Below are positions 26,016 through 33,759 of a stretch of DNA of 64,000 bases, one piece after another. The stretch lies in NCBI GenBank assembly GCA_041395565.1, contig JAWLAI010000003.1:62001-126000 (forward strand), in the 5' to 3' direction. The stretch is from Pseudomonadota bacterium. Lineage in GTDB: Bacteria > Pseudomonadota > Gammaproteobacteria > UBA9214. Made by a program: the position numbers and the translations under genes. Positions within the stretch are counted from its first letter, which is position 1. Every line of letters starts with the position of its first letter. Under the pieces are notes generated by a model that searched no databases, was not told where the DNA came from, and saw only the letters and a list, made by a program, of their open reading frames with translations.

Positions 26016-26366
26016 ATGCACTTCAAACTGATCATTGCCCTGGTCGAGGACGGCAAGACCGATATCGTGCTGGATGCCGCACGCAAGGCCGGCGCCACCG
26101 GCGCAAGCGTGCTCAGCCAGGTACGCGGCGAGGGTATCCAGCAGGCCAAGACCTTCTTCGGCCTCAGCCTTGATACGCAGCGTGACATGCTGATGTTCCT
26201 GGTCGAGGAGCACATGAGCCGCGAGATCCTCGAGACGATCGCCGAAATCGGCGGTTTCGAGGCGCACCCCGGCACCGGCATTGCATTCCAGCTGGACGTA
26301 GAGGACGCCGTGGGAGTGAGCCGGCAGGTTAGCAAGTTGCACAAAGTCGTGGAGGAAAAGCTATGA
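26016..26366 (+). CDS. PII-like signalling protein
   Basis: A 116-residue protein with the ferredoxin-like fold pattern of the PII superfamily (MHFKLIIALVEDGKTDIVLDAARKAG...). The T-loop region lacks the uridylylated Tyr of GlnB/GlnK, and the segment HPGTGIAFQLDVEDAVGV sits where the nucleotide-binding B-loop of canonical PII lies. It is therefore a non-canonical PII, not an ordinary nitrogen regulator. Adjacent PII genes often regulate membrane transporters by direct contact (as GlnK-AmtB or SbtB-SbtA do), so the DUF1538 pair 44 bp upstream is the likely partner. Its stop overlaps the CBS gene by 4 bp. Ligand unknown. Confidence 0.75.
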   Translation: MHFKLIIALVEDGKTDIVLDAARKAGATGASVLSQVRGEGIQQAKTFFGLSLDTQRDMLMFLVEEHMSREILETIAEIGGFEAHPGTGIAFQLDVEDAVGVSRQVSKLHKVVEEKL

Positions 26367-26761
26367 GCGAGCAGGATCCGGTCAGGGTCAGGGATGTCAT
26401 GACCAGCCACTTCCAGCTGGTCGACGGCCTCATGATGGTCGACGAGGCACTCCGGCTGATGAAGCAGAACGAGTCGCGCGTACTCATCGTGGACAAGCGT
26501 CATGTCAACGACGAATACGGCATCGTGCTGCTGTCCGACGTCGCACGCGAGGTACTTGCCGCCAACCGTGCGCCAGAGCGCGTCAATGTCTACGAGGTCA
26601 TGTCCAAACCCGTCGTGGGCGTGCACCCGGAGATGGATATCCGCTATTGCGCCCGCCTGTTTCACATGCTGGGCTTCTCCTACGCCCCGGTAATCGAGGG
26701 CAATAACGTGCTGGGCATCGTGGGTTACACCGATCTCGTGCTGAACGGCCTAATCCAGTAA
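26363..26761 (+). CDS. Stand-alone CBS-pair protein
   Basis: A 132-residue protein made of two CBS repeats (about 8-65 and 72-130): VRDVMTSHFQLVDG ... VLIVDKR ... YGIVLLSDVAREV and YEVMSKPVVGVHPEMD ... YAPVIEGNNVLGIVGYTDLV. CBS pairs bind adenosine nucleotides and often gate transporters or channels. It overlaps the PII-like gene by ATGA and is the last gene of the DUF1538 operon. Its 3' end overlaps the convergent TetR gene by 12 bp. It is likely the second cytoplasmic sensor of the same complex, possibly reading energy charge. Confidence 0.85.
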   Translation: MSEQDPVRVRDVMTSHFQLVDGLMMVDEALRLMKQNESRVLIVDKRHVNDEYGIVLLSDVAREVLAANRAPERVNVYEVMSKPVVGVHPEMDIRYCARLFHMLGFSYAPVIEGNNVLGIVGYTDLVLNGLIQ

Positions 26762-27331
26762 TGCGAGAATGCTGTTGATCGCCTTGCGTAAGGTGGCGCG
26801 CGGGAAGCGCGCCTTCCCGAGCACCATCATGCCGGCCATGACGGAGGCAATGGCGGTCGCTATCGCGCCCGCATCGATACCGGCACGCAGCTCTCCGCGC
26901 TTCTTCGCCCTGGCAATGCGCGACTGCAGGCCCTGCCGCAGTTCCTGCATCGTACGCTCCAGGTCGGTACGTGCCGCCGGGTCATGCTGCCCGCTTTCCA
27001 GCACCGACAATACCACCAGACAGCCGCCGGGATACTGCTCGTCGTAGTTGACATCCAGCGCCGCATTCAGCAGGCGCTCGATCCCCGCCCGTATATCCGT
27101 AGCATTGTCCATGGCGGCAAACAGCGACGCCATGACGGACTCCTTGTAGCAGGTCAGCACGCGGTCGAACAGCGCGCGTTTGTTGCCGAAGGCGTTGTAG
27201 ATGCTGGTCCGCTTCAGGCCGGTGGCCAGCTCCAGATCCTGGATCGAGGTGGCGTCATAGCCCTTCTCCCAGAACACCAGCATGGCCGCCTGCAAGACCT
27301 GCTGTTCGTCGAATTGTTTGGTTCGCGCCAT
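26750..27331 (-). CDS. TetR/AcrR-family repressor
   Basis: A 193-residue regulator. The N-terminal helix-turn-helix contains GYDATSIQDLELATGLKRTSIYNAFGNKRALF (residues about 24-55), followed by an all-helical ligand domain with a single Cys in GGCLVVLSVLESG. It diverges from tusA-dsrE2 with 124 bp between, where two short inverted repeats flank the tusA promoter, so it probably controls that operon and itself. Its 3' end overlaps the CBS gene by 12 bp in convergent orientation. Inducer unknown; the Cys might allow thiol or sulfane-sulfur sensing, which is speculation. Confidence 0.85.
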   Translation of the reverse strand: MARTKQFDEQQVLQAAMLVFWEKGYDATSIQDLELATGLKRTSIYNAFGNKRALFDRVLTCYKESVMASLFAAMDNATDIRAGIERLLNAALDVNYDEQYPGGCLVVLSVLESGQHDPAARTDLERTMQELRQGLQSRIARAKKRGELRAGIDAGAIATAIASVMAGMMVLGKARFPRATLRKAINSILALLD

Positions 27332-27364
27332 AACACACCATTATCACTACCTACCGAAATAATA

Positions 27365-27376
27365 TACCAGACGGTA
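27365..27376. promoter_or_regulatory. Candidate TetR operator upstream of tusA promoter
   Basis: TACC-AGAC-GGTA is a perfect 4-bp-arm dyad that ends 9 bp before the -35 of the tusA promoter. A longer-spaced TACCG (27352-27356) pairs with the same right half. Size and position suit a TetR dimer, but no consensus is known for this regulator. Confidence 0.3.
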
Positions 27377-27385
27377 CAAAATTAC

Positions 27386-27414
27386 TTGACGGCATTAGTA
27401 TTATCGCATATACA
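27386..27414 (+). promoter_or_regulatory. Predicted sigma70 promoter of tusA-dsrE2
   Basis: TTGACG (27386-27391), a 17-bp spacer and TATACA (27409-27414) fit a sigma70 promoter well. Transcription would begin near 27421, about 35 nt before tusA. Confidence 0.6.
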
Positions 27415-27422
27415 CATATTGT

Positions 27423-27437
27423 ACTGTTCGTTACAGT
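27423..27437. promoter_or_regulatory. Second candidate operator at the tusA transcription start
   Basis: ACTGT-TCGTT-ACAGT is a perfect inverted repeat with 5-bp arms lying just downstream of the predicted start site, where a bound repressor would block elongation. It could also be a short 5'-UTR hairpin. Confidence 0.3.
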
Positions 27438-27455
27438 TGATCAAAGGAGGCCGAC

Positions 27456-27686
27456 ATGACCGTCGTCACAGCAAAACTCGATGCCCGCGGACTCAACTGC
27501 CCGCTGCCGATTCTGCGCACGCGCAAGGCGCTCAACCAGTTGGCCAGCGGTGCCCTGCTCGAGATCACGACCACCGATCCGGGTGCGTTAAAGGACATGA
27601 GCGCCTTCTGCGCGCAGACCGGGAATCGCCTGGTCTCGAGCACCGAGACCGACAATAGTTTCGTATTCGTCATTGAAAAGTCCTGA
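27456..27686 (+). CDS. tusA: TusA-family sulfur carrier
   Basis: A 76-residue sulfurtransferase that carries a persulfide on Cys15 of the signature CPLP (LDARGLNCPLPIL). The fold pattern, with DPGALKDMSAFCAQTGN in the second half, fits the TusA/SirA family. AAAGGAGG lies 8 nt before the ATG. In sulfur oxidisers TusA passes sulfane sulfur between rhodanese, DsrE2 and DsrEFH or Hdr. Here it is directly followed by dsrE2, so a dissimilatory role is more likely than tRNA thiolation. A second Cys (about 48) is present. Confidence 0.92.
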   Translation: MTVVTAKLDARGLNCPLPILRTRKALNQLASGALLEITTTDPGALKDMSAFCAQTGNRLVSSTETDNSFVFVIEKS

Positions 27687-27719
27687 CCTACAGCCGTCAA
27701 TCACAACCGGGAGATTTCC

Positions 27720-28334
27720 ATGTCAACAACCGCCGAGAACGTACAAGGGAACGCACAGCTGGATGCGTGGCTCGACAAGAAGCTGGACGAGCTGCTGCCG
27801 AAGAAACTGGAAGAGATCGATGCCTCGCGTACCCCGTCCATGTCCATCATCGCCACCAAGGGCACGCTGGACTGGGCCTATCCGCCCTTCATCCTGGCAT
27901 CCACCGCCGCCGCACTGGGCTGGGACGTCACCATCTTCTTCACCTTCTACGGCCTGCTGCTGCTGAAGAAGGACATCACCGCCGAGGTCAGCCCGCTGGG
28001 CAATCCGGCCATGCCGATGAAGATGCCCTTCGGTCCCAAGTGGTTCCAGAACTTCTCCTGGCCGATGCCCAACCTGCTCATGGCCGGTGTCCCCGGCTTC
28101 GAGAAAATGGCCACCGGGCTCATGAAGAAGACATTCAAGAACAAGGGCGTGGCCAGCGTCGAGGAACTGCGCAGTCTCTGTCTGGAAGCCGATGTCAAAA
28201 TGGTCGCCTGCCAGATGACCGTCGACGTCTTCGGCTTCAACTCCAGTGACTTCATCCCCGAGGTCACCGACTACGTCGGCGCCACCTCCTTCCTGCCCGT
28301 CGCGCAGAAATCCGACGTCTGCCTGTTCATCTGA
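27720..28334 (+). CDS. DsrE2-like sulfur-relay protein
   Basis: A 204-residue DsrE/DsrF-type protein of the DsrE2 group. The DsrE fold begins near MSIIATKGTLDWAYPPFILA, with a hydrophobic stretch WDVTIFFTFYGLLLLKK (about 68-84) that could be membrane-associated. A central Met/Pro/Phe-rich insert (MPMKMPFGPKWFQNFSWPMP) is typical of DsrE2. Cys154 and Cys164 (LCLEADVKMVACQMTVDVFG) are the expected sulfur-binding residues; Cys201 lies near the end. It follows tusA by 33 bp. The usual third partner, a rhodanese, is missing from the operon. Confidence 0.85.
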   Translation: MSTTAENVQGNAQLDAWLDKKLDELLPKKLEEIDASRTPSMSIIATKGTLDWAYPPFILASTAAALGWDVTIFFTFYGLLLLKKDITAEVSPLGNPAMPMKMPFGPKWFQNFSWPMPNLLMAGVPGFEKMATGLMKKTFKNKGVASVEELRSLCLEADVKMVACQMTVDVFGFNSSDFIPEVTDYVGATSFLPVAQKSDVCLFI

Positions 28335-28418
28335 GGGCGGCCCCGCAGGCGTACCCGGCGGCAGCCGCCGCCGTCGCCGGGCACAATCGCGGGGCGAACT
28401 GGACGACAGCGGCATAGC

Positions 28419-29426
28419 ATGCATACGGTTCTGGTAACCGGCGCCACGGGCTTCACCGGCAGTCATGTCCTGCAACGGCTCGACGGACAGCCGGGGCTGC
28501 GCGCCATCGCCGCCTGCCGCGACAGTGCCCGTCTGGCCGTGCCGTTCGCGGGCGAGATACGCAGCGGCGATCTGCGCGACGCGGCGTATGTGAACGGTCT
28601 GTGCCGCGGTGTCGACACCGTGTGCCAGTGCGCCGCCTGGACCTCGCTCCACGGTCACCGCCGGGACTCGCGCGAGCGCTTTCTCGAACCGGTCCTGCGT
28701 CTGATCGATGCCGCGCACGCCGCCGGCGTGCGCCGGTTCATCAATGTCAGCACCACCAGCGCGGCCGCACCGGATCATTCCGCGGACGCGGACAGCGCCG
28801 GCATCCCGCGCCGTTACTGGCCGCATCTGTGCAACGTCGTTGCGATCGAGGAGCGCTTGCGTGCGCTGGCCGGAACCGGATTCAGCGTCATCAATCTCCG
28901 CATCGGCCTGTTCGCCGGGAATCGCTACGGGCTGGGGCTGTTGCCGATCCTGCTGCCGCGCCTGCGCACGCACCTGGTACCCTGGGTGGCCGGCGGCCGC
29001 ACCGGCATGCCCATCGTCGACGGGCGCGATATCGGGCAGGCCTTCCTGCGCGCCGTCCAGGCACCGGCGTCCGCAGCTTACCGGTCTTACAACATCGTCG
29101 GGCCGACGGTACCCAGCGTGCGCGAGGTGATCGGATATCTGCATGCGGAGTCCGGCTGCCCGCTACCGCATTTCAGCGTACCGTTCCCGGCGGCATTCGC
29201 ATTCGCCTGGCTGCTGGAGATGCTGGATCCGCTGCTGCCGTGGGATCCGCTGGTGACGCGCAGTATCGTGCATCTGCTGCGCGACACACAGGCGGACAAC
29301 GATCGCGCCCGTGTCGAACTCGGCTACGAACCCGAGTACGGCTGGCGCGAGGCAGTGCGCACGCAGCTCGGGGAGATGGCGCAGCGCCAGCGCAGGCCCA
29401 TGCGCATGGCGGTACCGCCGGACTGA
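28419..29426 (+). CDS. Atypical extended SDR / NAD-dependent epimerase-like protein
   Basis: A 335-residue protein of the extended short-chain dehydrogenase family, close to epimerase and 3-beta-hydroxysteroid dehydrogenase groups. The NAD(P)-binding motif VLVTGATGFTGSHVLQRL is intact. The catalytic YxxxK appears lost: the segment where it belongs reads RRYWPHLCNVVAIEERL, with no Lys four residues after a Tyr. It may bind nucleotide without ordinary SDR catalysis. It starts 84 bp after the DsrE2-like gene and may share its transcript. Substrate cannot be told. Confidence 0.8.
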   Translation: MHTVLVTGATGFTGSHVLQRLDGQPGLRAIAACRDSARLAVPFAGEIRSGDLRDAAYVNGLCRGVDTVCQCAAWTSLHGHRRDSRERFLEPVLRLIDAAHAAGVRRFINVSTTSAAAPDHSADADSAGIPRRYWPHLCNVVAIEERLRALAGTGFSVINLRIGLFAGNRYGLGLLPILLPRLRTHLVPWVAGGRTGMPIVDGRDIGQAFLRAVQAPASAAYRSYNIVGPTVPSVREVIGYLHAESGCPLPHFSVPFPAAFAFAWLLEMLDPLLPWDPLVTRSIVHLLRDTQADNDRARVELGYEPEYGWREAVRTQLGEMAQRQRRPMRMAVPPD

Positions 29427-29450
29427 AAGCGCGCCGGCAGGCCGCCGGCG

Positions 29451-30293
29451 TCAGGCGGCGTGGTCGAGACGCACCGAATCCGGGAGGGTGATCTCCATCT
29501 CCACCGGCAGGTGATCGGAGAGGGAGAAATTGAGCGCCCCGACATGATCCACCTGCAGCGTCGGCGTCACGAGTATGTGATCGATATTGTGCTGCGGCCG
29601 CCAGCTGGGGAAGGTATCGAGACCGTGGAAGGGCTCGCGCATCAGCGTGCGGTTGATCAGATATTCCATCTCCGCGCTGTCCGAACGGCAGTTCATGTCG
29701 CCCATCAGCACCACGTGTCGGTATTCGTTGACGATCTCGCTGATGTAGTCGAACTGCATCAGCCGGGCGCGCCGGCCCAGCGCCAGGTGCAGGATCAGCA
29801 CGATCAGCGCATCATCCTGGTGTCCGTAGCGGATGAACATCACCCCGCGCCCGGGTATTCTCCCCGGCAGCCGGTGCTCCACTATCTCGGTCGGATGAAA
29901 GCGGCTCAGCAGACCGGTGCTGTGGCGGGCGAGCCGGCCGATACGGCGGTTGGTCTGGTCATACCAGAACGGCATACCCGATTTCTCGCTGAGGTACTCG
30001 GTCAGGTTCACATAGCCGCTGCGGATGCTGCCGGCATCGAGTTCCTGCAGGCCGACGATATCGTAGCCGCGCACCAGCTGGGCGACACGGTCCAGATTGT
30101 GAAAGCGCTGCGCATGCGGCAACACGTGCTTCCAGCTGTGGGTGAGATAATGCCGGTAGCGGTGCGTGCGTATGCCCGCCTGGACGTTGTAGCTCAACAG
30201 GCGGATTTTCTGTCCCATTTGCGTATCCGGTTCGAACGGTGTTCCGGTGGTGGCCGGTGCCTGCTGGGACTGGGACTTGGTCAGGTCGGACAT
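29451..30293 (-). CDS. Endonuclease/exonuclease/phosphatase family protein
   Basis: A 280-residue metal-dependent phosphohydrolase of the EEP superfamily. Motifs seen in order: LLSYNVQAG, GLQELDAGS, GDMNCRSDS, HNIDHILVT and LSDHLPVEM, which supply the metal and catalytic residues. No signal peptide or membrane segment. The start at 30293 (MSDLTKSQSQQ) overlaps the acetolactate synthase gene by 13 bp, suggesting coupling; the frame is open to 30350 but inside that gene. Substrate unknown (nucleic acid, phospholipid or phosphoester). Confidence 0.85.
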   Translation of the reverse strand: MSDLTKSQSQQAPATTGTPFEPDTQMGQKIRLLSYNVQAGIRTHRYRHYLTHSWKHVLPHAQRFHNLDRVAQLVRGYDIVGLQELDAGSIRSGYVNLTEYLSEKSGMPFWYDQTNRRIGRLARHSTGLLSRFHPTEIVEHRLPGRIPGRGVMFIRYGHQDDALIVLILHLALGRRARLMQFDYISEIVNEYRHVVLMGDMNCRSDSAEMEYLINRTLMREPFHGLDTFPSWRPQHNIDHILVTPTLQVDHVGALNFSLSDHLPVEMEITLPDSVRLDHAA

Positions 30294-31912
30294 ACCAGTG
30301 ATCCCAGTTGCTCGGTCAGTTTGACATTCTCCCGGTAATCCACCGGGCAATCAATGATGCTCACCGTGTCGGCGGCAAGCGCCTCGCGCAGGATCGCCGG
30401 CAGGTCTTCGGTCTGCTCGACCCGGTAGCCCCTGGCACCGAAGGCCTCGGCATATTTTACAAAATCCGGGTTGCCGAAGTGGACATTCGACGTGCGCCGG
30501 AATTGATTCATCTGCTTCCACTCGATCAGGCCGTAACTGCTGTCGTTCCAGATCAGGACCACGATCGGGGTGCGGCAGCGCACGGCCGTCTCGATCTCCT
30601 GGGAATTCATCATGAAGCCGGCGTCCCCGGTTACCGCGACGATGTTGCGCTCGGGGTAGGCCAGCTTGGCCGCGATGGCGCCGGGCACCGCTATGCCCAT
30701 GCTGGCGAAGCCGTTGGAGATGATGCAGGTGTTCGGATGCTCGCAGCGGAACATGCGCGCCATCCACATCTTGTGCGCGCCCACGTCGCACACCACGATA
30801 TCCTCCAGCCCCAGCACGGTACGCAGGTCCCAGATGATCTTCTGCGGCTTGACCGGGAAGCCGGTGTCGTCCCGGTGCTGGTTCATCTCGGCGATCAGGC
30901 GTTCGCGCAGGGGCCGGATGTGCGCACCTTCATGGGGCACGGCCCGGGCCGCGATACGTTCCAGGCTGTGCCCGATATTGCCGGTCACGCCGACCCGTAC
31001 CGGATAGTGCGCATCGACCTCGGCGGGCGCATTGTCGATGTGGATGATGGTCCGGTCACGCGACGGGTGCCACAGGTAGGGGTGATACTCGACCAGGTCG
31101 TAGCCGACACAGATCACCAGGTCGGCACGGTCGAAGCCACAGCTGACATAGTCGTTGGCCTGCAGTCCGGCGCTGCCCAGCGCGCAGGGATGCCGGAACG
31201 GAATCACCCCCTTGGCCATGAAGGTATTGGCCACGGGAATGTTCAGGCGCTCGGCGAACTCGGCGAGCTGACGCGCGGCTCGGGCCCGCACCACGCCGTT
31301 ACCGGCCAGGATGATCGGGTTGCGCGCGGTGCTGATCAGGGCCGCAGCCTCTGCCACCTTCTCTGCCGGCGGCTCCGCCTCGGGGGAGCGCGTGACCGGC
31401 AGCGGCGCGGCGTCGATTTCCAGCTCGGCGACGTTCTCCGGGAACTCGATGAAGGTGGCGCCCTGCTTGGGCGTGAGCGCGACCTTGAATGCCTTGCGCA
31501 CCACCTCGGGTATGATATCCGGCTCCAGCAGGCTCGCGGAGTATTTGGTTACGGGCTCGAAGATACGGGTCAGGTCCAGGACCTGGTGCGATTCCTTGTG
31601 CAGGCGCGTGGTGGCGGCCTGGCCGGCGATCGCCACCAGCGACGCATGATCCATGTTGGCATCGGCCACACCGGTCAGCAGGTTGGTTGCCCCGGGTCCC
31701 AGCGTGGCGAGGCAGACACCGGCGCGATCGGTCAGGCGGCCGTAGACATCGGCCATGAAGGCCGCGCCCTGCTCGTGACGCACGGTGATGAAGCGGATGG
31801 AGGAATCCAGCAGGGCATCCATGATGTCGAGGTTTTCCTCGCCGGGGATGCCAAAGACGTATTCAACCCCCTCGTTTTCCAGGCACCGGATGAACAGCGC
31901 TGCGGCCTTCAT
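30281..31912 (-). CDS. Acetolactate synthase large subunit-like TPP enzyme
   Basis: A 543-residue thiamine-diphosphate enzyme, closest in pattern to acetolactate synthases. The pyrimidine domain has the catalytic Glu in VRHEQGAAFMADVYGR, the central domain has IILAGNGVVRA, and the cofactor domain carries GDAGFMMNSQEIETAVR followed by WNDSSYGLI. No regulatory small subunit (ilvN) is encoded nearby, which suggests the catabolic AlsS/IlvB-like type or a relative with another 2-oxo acid. It precedes the EEP gene with overlap. Biosynthetic branched-chain synthesis is possible but not supported by context. Confidence 0.82.
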   Translation of the reverse strand: MKAAALFIRCLENEGVEYVFGIPGEENLDIMDALLDSSIRFITVRHEQGAAFMADVYGRLTDRAGVCLATLGPGATNLLTGVADANMDHASLVAIAGQAATTRLHKESHQVLDLTRIFEPVTKYSASLLEPDIIPEVVRKAFKVALTPKQGATFIEFPENVAELEIDAAPLPVTRSPEAEPPAEKVAEAAALISTARNPIILAGNGVVRARAARQLAEFAERLNIPVANTFMAKGVIPFRHPCALGSAGLQANDYVSCGFDRADLVICVGYDLVEYHPYLWHPSRDRTIIHIDNAPAEVDAHYPVRVGVTGNIGHSLERIAARAVPHEGAHIRPLRERLIAEMNQHRDDTGFPVKPQKIIWDLRTVLGLEDIVVCDVGAHKMWMARMFRCEHPNTCIISNGFASMGIAVPGAIAAKLAYPERNIVAVTGDAGFMMNSQEIETAVRCRTPIVVLIWNDSSYGLIEWKQMNQFRRTSNVHFGNPDFVKYAEAFGARGYRVEQTEDLPAILREALAADTVSIIDCPVDYRENVKLTEQLGSLVCPT

Positions 31913-31954
31913 GCCGCGCTGTACCGTGCCCCGGGCTGCCAGGGTGCGCCCGTC

Positions 31955-32623
31955 TCAGGGTTTGGCATGCGCAGCGGCCGCCGGCGCTGGCGCCGCCGCC
32001 CGCTCCAGTCCGATCAGATAATCGACTACGCCCATCACGCCGTTGTTGCCGCCGGTTACCATGCTCGGGCCGGTGCTGTATTTACCGTTGACGATGAGCG
32101 TGGGCACACCGGTGATCGCGTAGCGGCGCGTCATCAGGCGCGCGTTGTTGACCTTGACGTTGACCGCGAAGGAATTGAAGGTCTTGTCGAAATCCCCGGC
32201 CGTGACGCCGTGTGCCATGAAGAACGCGCGCAGTGCCGCCTCGTCCTTGATCTTGTTGTGGCGCTCGTGGATGTCATCGAACAACTCACGGTGGGTCTTG
32301 TCCAGCACGCCGAGCAGCTCGGCCGTGAAGTAGCCTTTTGCGAGCAGCTCCCAGGGATCCCCCAGGATGGCGGGCAGGCGCACGAACGCGACATCGTCCG
32401 GCTTGGTCTTCAGCCAGTTTTCCACGAACGGCTCCAGGTGATAGCAGTGCGGGCAACCGTACCAGAACAGCTCCACCACCTCGATCTTGTCGCCGCTGGA
32501 GGTCGGCTCGGGACTGGCGAGCCGGGTGTATTCCTTGCCCTCCGTGTAGCTCCCCCCCGCGCACGCGGCTATCGCATAAAACGGGACAAGCAGGACCAGC
32601 AACCAGCGCGATACGCTCTTCAT
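31955..32623 (-). CDS. dsbA: Periplasmic thiol:disulfide oxidoreductase DsbA
   Basis: A 222-residue thioredoxin-fold oxidant that puts disulfides into exported proteins. The active site is CPHC (Cys57, Cys60) in ELFWYGCPHCYH, and the cis-proline loop is ITGVPTLIV. The N-terminal signal (residues 1-20) ends in AIAAC, which also fits a lipobox with Cys21, so the protein may be membrane-tethered. The C-terminus is an Ala/Pro tail. GGAG lies 8 nt before the ATG. Downstream of the cytochrome c4 gene on the same strand; c-type cytochromes depend on thiol chemistry in the periplasm. Confidence 0.93.
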   Translation of the reverse strand: MKSVSRWLLVLLVPFYAIAACAGGSYTEGKEYTRLASPEPTSSGDKIEVVELFWYGCPHCYHLEPFVENWLKTKPDDVAFVRLPAILGDPWELLAKGYFTAELLGVLDKTHRELFDDIHERHNKIKDEAALRAFFMAHGVTAGDFDKTFNSFAVNVKVNNARLMTRRYAITGVPTLIVNGKYSTGPSMVTGGNNGVMGVVDYLIGLERAAAPAPAAAAHAKP

Positions 32624-32910
32624 ACCACCAACTCCTGTAGATTCATGCCAGTGACTTTACTGTTAATCGGGGGCTGGCGACAACCGGTCGCAGCCAGCGG
32701 GTCCGATCCTGTATGTTAACGCCGCCCGCAGGCAGAGGGTGACGCGCCCGCCGGCGCCCTTGTGACGGACAGGCGCCCCGAGGACATCGACAGCACGGCC
32801 GGAAAACGGTTCCGCGGCAAACTGGCGCCGGGGGGATGAGATAGCGGTGCCCGGGGATGCCCCCCGGACACCGGCTGCGGGCGTAGCGTGACGCCGCGCG
32901 GGGCGGCGGC

Positions 32911-33537
32911 TCAGTGCAGCCCCTGGATGTAGTTGGCCACCGCACGAATCTCGGTGTTGGTCATGCGCGAGGCCAGGATCTGCATCATCTTCTTGGCGTT
33001 CTCGTTGACCCGCTTGCCCTCGGCGAAGCCATGCAGCTGGTTCTCGATGTATTTCGCATGCTGACCACTCAGCGAGGGATACAGCGCGGCCGGGTTACCC
33101 GCACCGTCGGGGCCGTGACAACCCATGCAGGGTGCGACGCCGCTGACCGAGTTGCCGGCGCGGTAGATCCGCTCGCCCAGCGCAAGGAATTCGGGATCGG
33201 ACGCGTCCGCCACCCCGATCACGCGCTTCTGGCTAGCATAATACGCGGCGACATCCTCGCGACCCTGTTCGTCCAGGACCGAGGCCATCGGCTTCATGGT
33301 CTCGTTCTTGCGCTCGCCCGCCTCGAAGTAGGACAGCTGCTTGACCAGGTAGTCCGCATGCTGTCCGGCAAGCTTGGGCCAATCGGGATTGGTGCTGTTG
33401 CCGTCCACGCCGTGGCAGGCCGCACACTGGTTCGCCTTTTCCTTGCCGGCGACCGGATCGCCCGCGGCCTGAACCGCCTGCCATCCACAGGTAACAAGCA
33501 AAGTGATTGTAATCGCAAGCCAATTCTTCATTTCCAT
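32911..33537 (-). CDS. Dihaem cytochrome c4
   Basis: A 208-residue periplasmic cytochrome with a signal peptide (about 1-25, ending VQAAG) and two homologous haem domains. The haem motifs are CAACH and CMGCH, with axial methionines in the KPMAS and KMMQ regions. Both halves share the GQHADYLVKQL / GQHAKYIENQL motif. It shuttles electrons from bc1 or sulfur enzymes to oxidases. Two ATGs (33537 and 33531) are possible; AGGAG sits 4 nt or 10 nt upstream respectively. An open frame extends to 34299 over engB but is not conserved. Confidence 0.93.
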   Translation of the reverse strand: MEMKNWLAITITLLVTCGWQAVQAAGDPVAGKEKANQCAACHGVDGNSTNPDWPKLAGQHADYLVKQLSYFEAGERKNETMKPMASVLDEQGREDVAAYYASQKRVIGVADASDPEFLALGERIYRAGNSVSGVAPCMGCHGPDGAGNPAALYPSLSGQHAKYIENQLHGFAEGKRVNENAKKMMQILASRMTNTEIRAVANYIQGLH

Positions 33538-33759
33538 CCTGCTCCTGTATGATCCTGCCATGTGCGGACAGGCACTGCCCTGGCCGGGTCCGGCCCCTTC
33601 GACGGGCCGCTGGCGAAAAGGGCTCCTTTTATACCCGCCAGCGCCCGGCGGGTCAACCTGAACTTGGTACCCTGCAATGGCTAAGCGGATAAAAATAAAG
33701 ACACTTTCCAAATCGCGGCGGCACGCGTGCCGGATGCGTGGACGCACCGCGGAGCGGCC

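Noticed and set aside
30308..32719. 803-codon open frame antisense to acetolactate synthase and dsbA
   Set aside because: Spans two real minus-strand genes and the gap between; no recognisable domain.
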